NCBI GenBank assembly: GCA_036936625.1
Contig: JAUPFT010000026.1
Location: forward strand, 35,056,513-35,120,512
DNA length: 64,000 nucleotides
Source of the DNA: Parnassius smintheus behrii
Lineage: Eukaryota > Arthropoda > Insecta > Lepidoptera > Papilionidae
Direction: 5' to 3'
Shown: piece after piece, positions 1 through 9,371 of the stretch
Layout of the letters: each line of letters begins with the position of its first letter
Numbering within the stretch: the stretch's first letter is position 1
Position numbers and translations under genes: made by a program
The notes under the pieces: generated by a model
The model's input: only the letters and a program-made list of their open reading frames with translations
What the model was told of the DNA's origin: nothing
The model's database searches: none

Positions 1-2
1 AT

Positions 3-899
3 TTCGCTGGTCCGTTTAAGGTCACGCTCACTCGCGGGCGTGGTATAAGATCCACAAAGGCTTACGTCTGCATTTTCGTATGTCTAACTACTCGAGCGGT
101 GCATATAGAACTCGTTGGTGATCTAAGCACAGCAGGCTTTATGGGTGCATTTAAAAGATTTCTTTCCCGCCGTGGCCCTGTAAGTAGATTGTATTCGGAT
201 AACGGTACGAACTACGTCGGTGCAAAACCTATTTTATCGGAACTACATGAGCTCTTAGCTAGCAAATATTATAATTTGGAGTTCGCTCACATTCTAACCG
301 AGAACCGCATTGAGTGGTCTCTGAACGTCCCAGCCGCGAGCCATTTTGGGGGCAATTGGGAGACTAATATCAAGAGTCTAAAGAGTCATTTATACCGAGT
401 AATAGGAGATCAAATTTTGTCCTTCGAAGAGCTAAGTACGGTGCTCGCTCAAATTGAATGCGTAATGAATAGTCGCCCACTTTGTCGTACGTTGTCTAGT
501 GACCCCTCGGAACCGCTGGCTCTAACTCCAGCACATTTTTTGAATTTAACGCCTTTAAAGTATTTTCCAGCCGCAGGTATGGATGAGAACAGACTTAGCA
601 TTTCCGCACGCCACAAATTATTAGATCGGTTAGTGCAATCGTTTTGGAAGCGATGGAGGATGGAATACTTGCATACTTTGCAGTCTCGGCAAAAATGGAA
701 CACAGCAACTGAGCCTTTAGCTGTAGGAACTGTAGTTGTGCTCACCAAAGAGAATACGCCGCCTCTCCACTGGCCGTTAGGAATTGTCGAAGAGGTCTTT
801 CCCGGTTCCGACGGAGTAGTTAGGATAGCTCGCGTTAAGACCACGGTTGGGTCTTACTTGCGTCCGGTTGTCCGTTTGTGCCCCCTGCCTCTTCCATAA
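3..899 (+). CDS. BEL/Pao integrase, C-terminal two thirds (cut by window edge)
   Basis: The open frame already runs at base 3 and ends at a TAA at 897-899, so the product is the tail of a longer Pol polyprotein. An upstream AGPFKVTL-like stretch matches the start of the integrase core of BEL/Pao elements. The second catalytic Asp is visible in YSDNGTNYVGA and the Glu in HFGGNWE. The end carries the C-terminal domain (FWKRWRMEYLHTLQ, then WPLGIVEEVFPG and RPVVRLCPLP) that is characteristic of BEL integrases. The enzyme would insert the reverse-transcribed cDNA into the genome. No stop or frameshift is seen in this part, unlike most neighbours. A polypurine tract and LTR follow at about 1020-1033. 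The ATG at 99 is internal and is not a real start. Confidence 0.9.
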   Translation, partial: FAGPFKVTLTRGRGIRSTKAYVCIFVCLTTRAVHIELVGDLSTAGFMGAFKRFLSRRGPVSRLYSDNGTNYVGAKPILSELHELLASKYYNLEFAHILTENRIEWSLNVPAASHFGGNWETNIKSLKSHLYRVIGDQILSFEELSTVLAQIECVMNSRPLCRTLSSDPSEPLALTPAHFLNLTPLKYFPAAGMDENRLSISARHKLLDRLVQSFWKRWRMEYLHTLQSRQKWNTATEPLAVGTVVVLTKENTPPLHWPLGIVEEVFPGSDGVVRIARVKTTVGSYLRPVVRLCPLPLP

Positions 900-1032
900 T
901 TTAAATTAGCTTTCTAGATTAAATTGTAGTTGAATTTAAGTAATCTTAGCGTTAGTTAGTTATTTTGTTAGTTGATCTTAGCTCTAGTTGTATTAGTTAA
1001 TTTTGAAGGAAATCCTTGAAGGGCGGGGGAGA

Positions 1033-1727
1033 TGGTTGCGCGGAAAAAAAAACCATTGGATTATTATATTTGACGGTAGAGGTGCCAAGCCGCTTGTTCC
1101 TTTCCGACAAAACGATATCATTCATACCCTCCTCGATCCTCCATCGACACATCGGGGTGGTGGGGTGGGAGGGGCAAGAAGATGATTCTAGAATGTCACG
1201 TAATCATCGGGGCCGAGGACATATAAGGCACGCGCGACCGTTGCGCGGCCTCTTTCCACCGCAGTCGTCGCTGAAACCACAACGCTTCTCTCCCGACGCA
1301 CCCCTGGGGCCCCAGAGTGTCTGTCTAGAAGAAGTTCCCTCACCTCGTGTGAGATATAGTCGCGCACCGCCTCTCTCCGGAGTGTTCCAGAAGAAGTTCT
1401 AGAAGTTGCAGCTATAGTGCTCAACAGGATAGAAGAAACCCCGGTGAGTCAACATTCCTTAATTTAGCTCCTGCCTTACATAGTTTTAACCGGCTCCGAT
1501 TTTTTTGTTCTCCTAATAAGGCAGGATTCCTTTTCAGTGATTTGGCACAATAATAGTTTAGTTTTAGGGAAGAGCGAGTGCATTATACCGCATGCTATAG
1601 TAGTCGCCTTTACGTAAGCGTAGAAGCAACCGCATATACAGTCCACTTTAGTTAATATCTCGCGTAATAGGTTTAAGGTTCGACCGGGGAACTAGACTTC
1701 GGCAGCCTTAAACACGTGGCTCCACCA
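1033..1727 (+). repeat. 3' LTR of the plus-strand BEL/Pao element
   Basis: A purine tract (GAAGGGCGGGGGAGA) ends at 1032 and is followed by TG. About 695 bases later the sequence reads CTCCACCA and then abruptly joins the repeat that is also found at 8485 onward. Only one LTR copy lies in the window, so the boundaries are inferred from the purine tract and from the junction. GC content is high for this region between 1140 and 1420. Confidence 0.7.
1222..1228 (+). promoter_or_regulatory. TATA box inside the LTR
   Basis: TATAAGG lies in the middle of the LTR, followed about 35 bases later by GCAGTCG as a possible initiator. This is the expected place for an LTR promoter. No functional evidence. 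Confidence 0.4.
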
Positions 1728-2424
1728 ATAGATATGACTTATCTTTATTATTTCGAATATAAAACATTCATAAAACTTTTAATTTATACTTGTAAAAAAT
1801 AAAAATATTGGCGCGGTCTTCTTATGGTTTAGCTCCGGAGTAGCTAAGCTTTTTCCGCACAACATACAAGTAGCGCCGCCAGGCGGCAGGAATACACAAC
1901 GCTTATCACGATATTGCTATGCTTAAGGCTCTATACAGAACATATTTCAACTTCTTATTAAATTAAAATCTATTTCTATAATGAGTAATTAGATTACATA
2001 AGAGATTAATTGACATATTATCGTATTAAATTACTTTAAGAGAAAGAAAATTAAACAAATCATTAAATTTACTCTTAAATGTTAATATCTCTAATACAAC
2101 TCTTTAAAATTGTAATAAAAGAAAGTTTCTAAAAAGTAACTAAACTCATATTTTGTTTTTAACATTCTAATTAAATCTAACTAAGCAATTAGATTTATAT
2201 TTTCGTTACGTAGTTTTTAAAATAAGAATTGAAGCTAATATAAGTTATTATTTCACTCTCTTGGTACTAATGCTATTAGTTTTTATACTTAGTTTAAATC
2301 ACCGATAAGAAACAATTGAGATTAAACGTTTAAATTCACTTTTCATTGCTAAGACTTAGTTTTAGATCACAAATAAGAAACAACTGAGATTAAATGTTTT
2401 TAAATTCACTTGTCGTCGCTAACA
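1728..2424 (-). repeat. 3' LTR of the minus BEL element (truncated)
   Basis: It aligns with 8485-9178, for example the shared block GGCGCGGTCTTCTTATGG. The minus-strand start TGTTAGCGACGAC is intact at 2424. The other end stops at the junction with the plus-strand BEL LTR, and about 375 bases are missing. The pol frame reads into this LTR and uses a TAA at 2390-2392. Confidence 0.85.
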
Positions 2425-5400
2425 TTCTCCCCCCGGTGCGTAGCACAACATTTTCTGGAGTCGACGACTCCGCTGGCACCAGCACGATGATACGTCGAGT
2501 TGGACGGCGAAGTTTTCCACCTGATGTCCGCACGTCCAGCACCCTGGTTCTTCTGTCTGGTCCGGGATTGGTTTTGATAACTTCTCCGCGAGGCCGTGAG
2601 TTTCGTGGTAACGTAGCGTCCACTATTAATACAATTTCTCCTTCTCTTGGGTCTCTGGTTTCTCCCCTCTTGAGTTTCCTTGGCATCAGGAGAGGTAAAT
2701 ATTCTTTAATCCATCTTTTCCAGAAGTGGTCTACGAGTCTTTGAGTGGTTCTCCAGTATCCTTTTTCGATGAGCTTCGTGTCACTGAACTCTCCCGGCGC
2801 CATCGCTCCGCATGATCTTCCCAGTAGAAAGTGATTCGGTATTAGGCTCTCCTCGTCTTCTGGGTGCATGCTAATCGGGGTGAGAGGTCTCGAATTGACG
2901 ATATGTTCGACCTTGGTCATTAGCGTATAGAGTACCTCCTCGGGCGGGCTCTTCTAGTTGAGAACTACTGCTAGCGCCGTCTTGACTGTTCGTGCGAGCC
3001 TCTCCCAGGCGCGTCCCATATTCGGAGCACCCGGGGGGATGAACTTCCATTCGATGCCTTTTTCTTGTGCGGCTTCTTCTAATTCCCTTTTTGCCCCGAC
3101 GAAATTAGTACCGTTGTCGCTGAATATAGTTTTCGGGGTCCCTCTTCTGGCTGCCATTCGTCGGAGTGCCATGATCATTGAGCTAGTGCTGAGAGAAGGT
3201 ACTAGCTCTAGATGTACTGTTCTGGTAGTGAGGCAAGTGAATAAAGCTCCCCAGCTCTTCTCAGTTCTTCTTCCGACGGTAACTTGCATCGGCCCGAAGT
3301 AGTCTACGGCTGTGCAGGAGAACGGGAACTGATGATGCTGTAGTCTCTCGCTCGGTAGATCTCCCGTCGGGGGTATCCCGGGTGAACTCTTCTTTGTCTT
3401 GCACCATTGACAGCTGTGTGCGACCGCTTTTAAAGTTGCTCTTAAACCCAAGATCCAGAATTTTTGACGAATTTCGTTCATTACTGTAGCAGTGTTTCCG
3501 TGAAGGAATTTCTTATGATAATATTTTATTATCAAACGGGTTATTTTTTGTTTCCCGTCTAATACGATAGGATTCATCCTTCTTTCGTTTTGGTCGTGGA
3601 ATTTCATTGTCCTACTCCTTAATTTGACGATTCCATCGTCTCCAATGTAAACGTCGATTTTCTTAAGTCGACTTGAGTTTTCTATAGGTTTTTCTGTCTT
3701 CAATCTTCTTATGTCTGACGCAAATCTGTCGCTCTGGCTTATTTTCATTAATAATTATTCGGCCTTCTTTAGGTGCTCTTCTTCTAGGGGTAGGTATAGG
3801 CGCTTATTTTCATTTTTGTTGGTCGACGGGTTTGAGGCGTGTGCTTCTTTCTTCTGGGTTTTCTGTTGTGGTTTCCAAGGCTCATCTTTCTGGCGCGTGG
3901 CAGTGGTGGTCGCTTTACGGCTCTTCTTTAATAGGTAGTGTGCAAAGGCAACCACTCCGGCTGTAGTGCGCAGCAGTCGCTCCCAGCTCGAGAACCTTTC
4001 CGGGTTTAAAAGGGTGTCTTCCGCTGCCATCGTTGCCAACACCTTCTGTTTGTGCTTTTCTTCTGGCATAATACTCTCTGGTTTGAAGTAGTGAAACGGC
4101 CATTCTTCTTCTGGTTGACGGAGAAATGACGGGCCTTTGAACCATCTGGCGTTATGGTCGAATTCGATTGGGGTTCCCCTCGTGGCGTCGTCTTCTGGGT
4201 TCTCCTTAGTTGGTACCCATCTCCAGTCTTCTGGTTTGGACTTCTTTTCGATCTCGCCGAGTCGATTGGCCACGAAAGTTTTAAATTTTCTTGGTTCTGA
4301 CTTTATCCACTGCAGTACTGTGCTGGAGTCGGTCTAGTAAATATCTTTTGATATTTCGAGCTCTGACTACTCCTCAATTGTAGCGGCTGGTCTGCTTCCG
4401 AGTAAAGCCGCTTGTAGCTCTAGCCTCGGAACTGATACTGGTTTTGTCGGCGTTACTCTTGCTTTGCCGGCGATCGTGGAGACATGGACTTTTCCTCTGG
4501 GCTCGACTATTCTCCAGTAGATTACTGCTGCATAGGCCTCTTCGCTCGCGTCGGTGAATGTATGTAACTGACCTTTTCTGCCTTTGGGTGAGACGCATCT
4601 TGGAATCTTCAGCCTTGTTAATGTTGATACTTCCTCTAAGTATTTCATCCAGGCTTCCTTTTGTTGTTCGTTAATTGGTTCATCTTAGTCTATTTTCTTT
4701 CGCCAGATGCCTTGGATTAGTTTCTTTCCTTGTATTAGAACCGGTGTTGCAAAACCCATTGGATCGAAGGTAGACATCACTGCGCTTGTGACTTCTCTCT
4801 TCATTGGAGTTCTTCTGCCATCTTGCAGGTCCTCCGGCGTGTTGCGTAACCCGACGTTGAAGGCTAATGCATCTTCTTTTACCAGCCATCTTAGTCCCAG
4901 AGTCTTCTTTTCTTTGGTCAGTCGTAAAGAGTTTTCTTTATTGGTGTCTTCTACTTCTGATATTATCCCTGAATTGTTACTGGTCCAACCCTTCAGATGA
5001 AAGTTTGCTCTTGCGTGGATGCCTTTCACTTCTTTGGATATCTTCTTTGCTTCAGTTGTAGACGCGAAGCTCTGCAGATAGTCGTCCATGTAATGGTTTC
5101 TCTTAATTGCATTCACTGCTTCGGGATGAGTGTTCTTAAATTCCTCTGCGTTCTTATTCATTACGTATATCACTGTTGCCGGTGATGACGTTGCTCCAAA
5201 GATGATTGAAGACATTCTATACTCTTCAGGCTTGCCGGTTCTTCGGCTTCCGCGCCACTGGAACCTGAGACTGTCTCGGTAGTCCTCTCTAACTTTGACT
5301 CGAAAGAACATGTCTTGTATGTCGGCCATGACGGCTACCGGTCCCTCTCTGAAGCGTACTCCAAATAGCGATTGTAACAGGTCTGGGCCCTAGAGCAAGG

Positions 5401-6676
5401 CGTCGTTGAGGCTCTTTCCTTCATACTTGGCAGCTGCGTCGAACACTATTCTCAGCTTCTTCTTAACTGGATGCACAACAGCGAAGTGGTGTAAGTAGAA
5501 CGTTCTAGCTTTGTTGGAGGTTTCTGGAGCTATCTCTGCGTATCATTTTTCGATCAGACTCAGGATCTGTTCCTCGTAGTGCTTTCTTGCTTCTTGGTCT
5601 TGATCTAGTTTCTTTTCGATGCTGACCAGACGTCGGACTGCTTGATTGTAATTGTTGGGTAGGGTTTCGTCATCTTTTTTCCACAGGAGTCCCGTTTCAT
5701 ATTGACCGCTTGGCAGTTTCTTCGTAGTCTTCTCAGGGGTTTCTAATGCTCATCTATCGCTGTCGTTGGATGGCGATCGATTCTGGATCCCGAGAGATCC
5801 TAATTGAAAGTGTTCTCGGACGATTTCTTCTATGTCTTCTTCGCCAGTGATCGCTCTGCCATAATGAGTGAAGTTTACTGTGGCAGTTGCTCCTATTTCA
5901 CATCCGTGTAACACCCACCCTAAGTTCGTGAGGGAGGCTACAGGATCTGATCGTTTGCCCTTCTTCAGCTTTCTTGTCACTATCAGTCCCCAATTGTCTT
6001 GGCCTATAAGTAGCTTGGGTCTCTCGGTGACGTAGAGGAGTTGGTGTTCAATTGATTTCAGGTGCTCGTAGTTTCTCTCGGTGTCCTTGTTTATGCACTG
6101 TTCAGACAGCTTCAGGTCGTCGATGGTTCTTGCTACGATAGTCCTCTTTTCTTTTCTATGGGCCCCTTTTATTTTGAACTCGATCTTCTGTGAACTATTA
6201 TTTCTTAACACTTTCCCGCCGACCGTTTCAATAGTGAGTTTTTCTTTCTTCCCTTCGACTCCGATTTTCTCAGCAATTGATGCGTCTAAGAGCGTGACCG
6301 TTGACCCTTCGTCTAGTAGTGCTAATACGCGAACTTGTCCTTTTGGGCCATAGAGGTTCACGGGGATCATCTTTAGGTAGGCCTTTTCTTCTCCTTTGGC
6401 GTTATAAATTAAGGCGACCTTTTCTTCTGAGGTGCTACTGATGTCTTTTGCTTCTTTTTCTATCGGTGCTGGTGGTTTGTCAGAATGTGAGATGGTATGA
6501 TGCCATCTTTTACACAGCTTGCAGACTGGTGCTTTATAGTTGATCCTTGAGTGCCTGAATCGAAGGCACTTGAAGCATATCTTTGCCTTCTTGGTCATAT
6601 CCCATTTTCCATTCAGGTTGGCTTCTTTGAACTTCTCGCATTCTAGTGCGAAGTGTTCTTCCTCACAGAACGACAT
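2390..6676 (-). pseudogene. BEL/Pao pol (protease, RT, RNase H, integrase) with eight in-frame stops
   Basis: One reading frame is kept from 6676 to 2390 with no net frameshift. It is interrupted by stops at 5750, 5543, 5390, 4685, 4367, 4334, 3755 and 2954 (lowest base of each). In order it shows zinc-knuckle residues (CEEEHFALEC, CFKCLRFRHS), the aspartic protease (ALLDEGSTVTLL), the RT (AVMADIQDMFF, NHYMDDYLQS), the RNase H (TFTDASEEAYAA, TDSSTVLQWI) and the integrase. The integrase has Asp in TAVDYFGPM and FSDNGTNFVGA, and Glu in GRAWERLA. The C-terminal FWKRWIKEYLPLL domain is present. All catalytic residues I could look for remain, so decay is by point nonsense changes. It cannot encode a full polyprotein. 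Confidence 0.9.
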
Positions 6677-8061
6677 GATTTCTTATATTTTTCTTTTGAC
6701 GCTTCTTGTACCAAATGAACGGGGTTTCTTATTCCTCTTCTTTGTTCTGAGGACGCTTTAGGCGGAGCGAAGTCTCCGCACATGTCGGTTTCTGTTTCTA
6801 GGAACGCTTCGACGAGTAATAGCTCCTGAATTTCCTCATCTCTTCTGCTTCTGTGGTAGGCGAACCAACGGAACTTCATTGACGTCGGCATCTTGTATAC
6901 TATAACTCTCAGCGTTTCAGGTGAACTGAGATACTGCGGTTTCTTCAGGGCTTTGATTGTCTCAACTGCGTTCTTTACTTTACTCGCAAATAAGCATACG
7001 TCGCTCGGGTTCTCGCCGACTCTTGGGAGGTTCCTCATTTTTTCTAGTTCTGCCAACGCTAGTGCTCCAGGTCTTCGGAATCTTGCTTCTAGTCCCTTGA
7101 TCAATTCGCGTGGGTCTTCGGCGGTGAACAGCAGGCTTTGGACGGCTTCTCTAGCTTTTCCTTGGATTGCTATTCTAAGGCGCGCTAGGTTCTGATTGTT
7201 ACTGAAAGAAGCGGCCATATCCTCGTATGATCTTTTGAAGGCTAACGATTCTTCACAGGCCCCGTTGAAGTGAGGGATTTCGAGGTGCTTCGGTGAAACG
7301 GTGTCACGTGATTTTTCGGATAGCTTTAGTATGACTGAAGCTAGTTCCTGGATGTCACTCTTCTTTTCTTCTGCCTCTATTGGTTTGTGGTTCTTATTAG
7401 GCATGTCTCCGGTCTGGATGAACCAGCGCTCGACTTCTCGAGTTCGTTCGAACAGCTCTGCTCTGGCACTATCTTCTTCTTCTGACTCCGCGGTGAGAAG
7501 TTATAATTCCGCTTGAGCAACTTTTGACCGAGCTTCTGCCAATTCTAGTTCCCTTAATGCCATTGTCATTTTTGCTTGCGCTTCTGCTCTCTTCCTATGC
7601 GACGAGCGAACGGAAAGCGTGTCTGGATCGCGGGTCGTCTTCTTAGGGTGAGGCTGCTGCAGATTCTTTTCTCTGGACGTTGGTATGCTTCCCTCGTTCA
7701 GACATGTCTTCACTGCGATACTTCTGTCTTGAATCTGCGGCGTTGGATGACTCTCTTCTTGGTGAGGAACTGACACTTCGACGGTGCGGGTCGGGGGGGG
7801 GGGGTATGGGTTACGACCCCCGATGATGATTCTTTTCCGGCAATGTTCTTATTAAGAAGTGCGGGTTGTCTGTGTACGCTGCTGGGCGATGCTCTTGTAA
7901 GCGTTGATCGATCTGAAGTTGACGCGTTAGTAGCCGTCGTGCTTGTAGAATCACTCGGCGTATTCATACTCCAATCCATCGTACTGGTACTCGTAGTAGC
8001 GTTACTTTCTTTTACTCGTAGTATTCGACTGCACTGATTTTGATCTTGTATTTGAAGGCAT
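6643..8061 (-). pseudogene. BEL/Pao gag, broken
   Basis: It probably starts at the ATG at 8061-8059, which is soon followed by a stop. The readable frame includes a charged coiled-coil segment (about 7590-7440, rich in ALRELELAEARSK-type repeats). It then gives the conserved capsid-like region (LEIPHFNG, FRRPGALALAELEKM, FLETETDM), which corresponds to the DUF1759-type Gag of BEL elements. A frame change coincides with a run of about 13 G at 7793-7804. An in-frame TAA lies at 7501-7503 and another frame change just before the zinc-knuckle region near 6672. Gag would form the cytoplasmic particle that packages the RNA. Confidence 0.8.
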
Positions 8062-8082
8062 CTTCCTAGTTTTCCTTAAACC

Positions 8083-8106
8083 CGATCCGGCTTTTCGAAG
8101 GACCAA
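8083..8106 (-). other. Primer-binding-site region of the minus BEL element
   Basis: On the minus strand, TTGGTCCTTCG followed by GCCGGATCGGG directly abuts the LTR end. A related TGGTCC...GATCCGGG sequence lies at the same place in the young BEL element (about 42149-42168). This placement is where the tRNA primer anneals in LTR elements. I cannot name the tRNA. Confidence 0.55.
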
Positions 8107-9178
8107 TGTAGATGCTCGTGTGTGAGAATGTTAGTAAATGGAGCGGGTTATGCTGGCGGGATGTTAACTGGAGAGCATGCAGTAGCAGTTAGATGAGCAA
8201 TAAATAACACTTCTTGAGAGTTTCTTCTTATTTATTTTCTTGATTCCTTATTATTGCATTGCCGAATTTGGAATGTTTTACCACAAAAAACGCCCCTTTT
8301 TTATAGGCAGCTGTGACCAATCAGAATTAAGAAAATTTGCACGCGGCACTAATGAATTTTCACAAGGCACTAATGATCCCCGTCGACCAATCAGAGCACA
8401 GAACAACCTTTTCTAAGGGAAATTTACAAATTTCTTTAATTAGTGTGGTAAAACATACCTTACAATATTTTTATTCATTCCTGACAATAGATATGACTTA
8501 TCTTTATTATTTCGAATATAAAACATTCATAAAACTTTTAATTTATACTTGTAAAAAATAAAAATATTGGCGCGGTCTTCTTATGGTTTAGCTTCGGAGT
8601 AGCTAAGCTTTTTCCGCACAACATACAAGTAGCGCCGCCAGGCGGCAGGAATACACAACGCTTATCACGATATTGCTATGCTTAAGGCTCTATACAGAAC
8701 ATATTTCAACTTCTTATTAAATTAAAATCTATTTCTATAATGAGTAATTAGATTACATAAGAGATTAATTGACATATTATCGTATTAAATTACTTTAAGA
8801 GAAAGAAAATTAAACAAATCATTAAATTTACTCTTAAATGTTAAAATCTCTAATCTCTAATACAACTCTTTAAAATTGTAATAAAAGAAAGTTTCTAATA
8901 GGTAACTAAACTCATATTTTGTTTTTATCATTCTAATTAAACTAATTTACTAATTTATATATATTTTACTAATTTATATTTTCGTTTCTTTATATAAGTT
9001 ATTATTTCACTCCCTTGGTATTAATGCTATTAGTTTTTATACTTAGTTTAAATCACATATAAGAAACAATTGAGATTAAACGTTTAAATTCACTTTTAAT
9101 TGCTAACACTTAGTTTTAGATCACAAATAAGAAACAATTGAGATTAAATGTTTTTAAATTTACTTGTCGTCGCTAACA
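8107..9178 (-). repeat. 5' LTR of the minus BEL element (full, 1072 bp)
   Basis: On the minus strand it starts TGTTAGCGACGAC at 9178 and ends CATCTACA at 8107, directly before the primer-binding-like TTGGTCCTTCG. Its part 8485-9178 is repeated at 1726-2424. It has a short local duplication (TCTCTAA) at about 8847-8860 that the other copy lacks. ATTGGTC motifs (CCAAT boxes on this strand) lie at about 8317 and 8388, and a GCCTATAAAAAA TATA-like motif lies at about 8299-8310. Confidence 0.8.
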
Positions 9179-9371
9179 ACATATATTTAAAGACTTTTTC
9201 TTTAAATGATTAATTGATTCTAATGCCGTGTTCATATATAAATGTAAATAATTGTGTTGGTGCTGTAAGTAAAATATTTTTATGCTTTTGTTCTGTAAGT
9301 ATAGATTTTATTAATTTTCCATATTTTTGTTATTTTTGTACATATCTATATATTTAATGTAAATAATTTGC
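9179..9371. other. AT-rich gap, probably LINE 5' UTR
   Basis: About 190 bases of AT-rich sequence lie between the BEL LTR end and the first ATG of the following LINE. No motif recognised. Confidence 0.4.

Larger units (their letters stand above)
1728..9178 (-). mobile_element. Decayed BEL/Pao LTR retrotransposon
   Basis: Two direct copies of one sequence (1728-2424 and 8107-9178) flank a minus-strand gag-pol region. Reading the minus strand, the 5' LTR is 9178-8107, followed by a primer-binding-like TTGGTCCTTCG, gag, protease, reverse transcriptase, RNase H and integrase. A purine tract (GGGGGGAGAA) then precedes the 3' LTR at 2424. The LTR copies differ by many substitutions and several small indels, so the insertion is old. 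The 3' LTR lacks the part equivalent to 8107-8484, where the plus-strand BEL element begins. Every coding segment carries stops. Confidence 0.9.
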
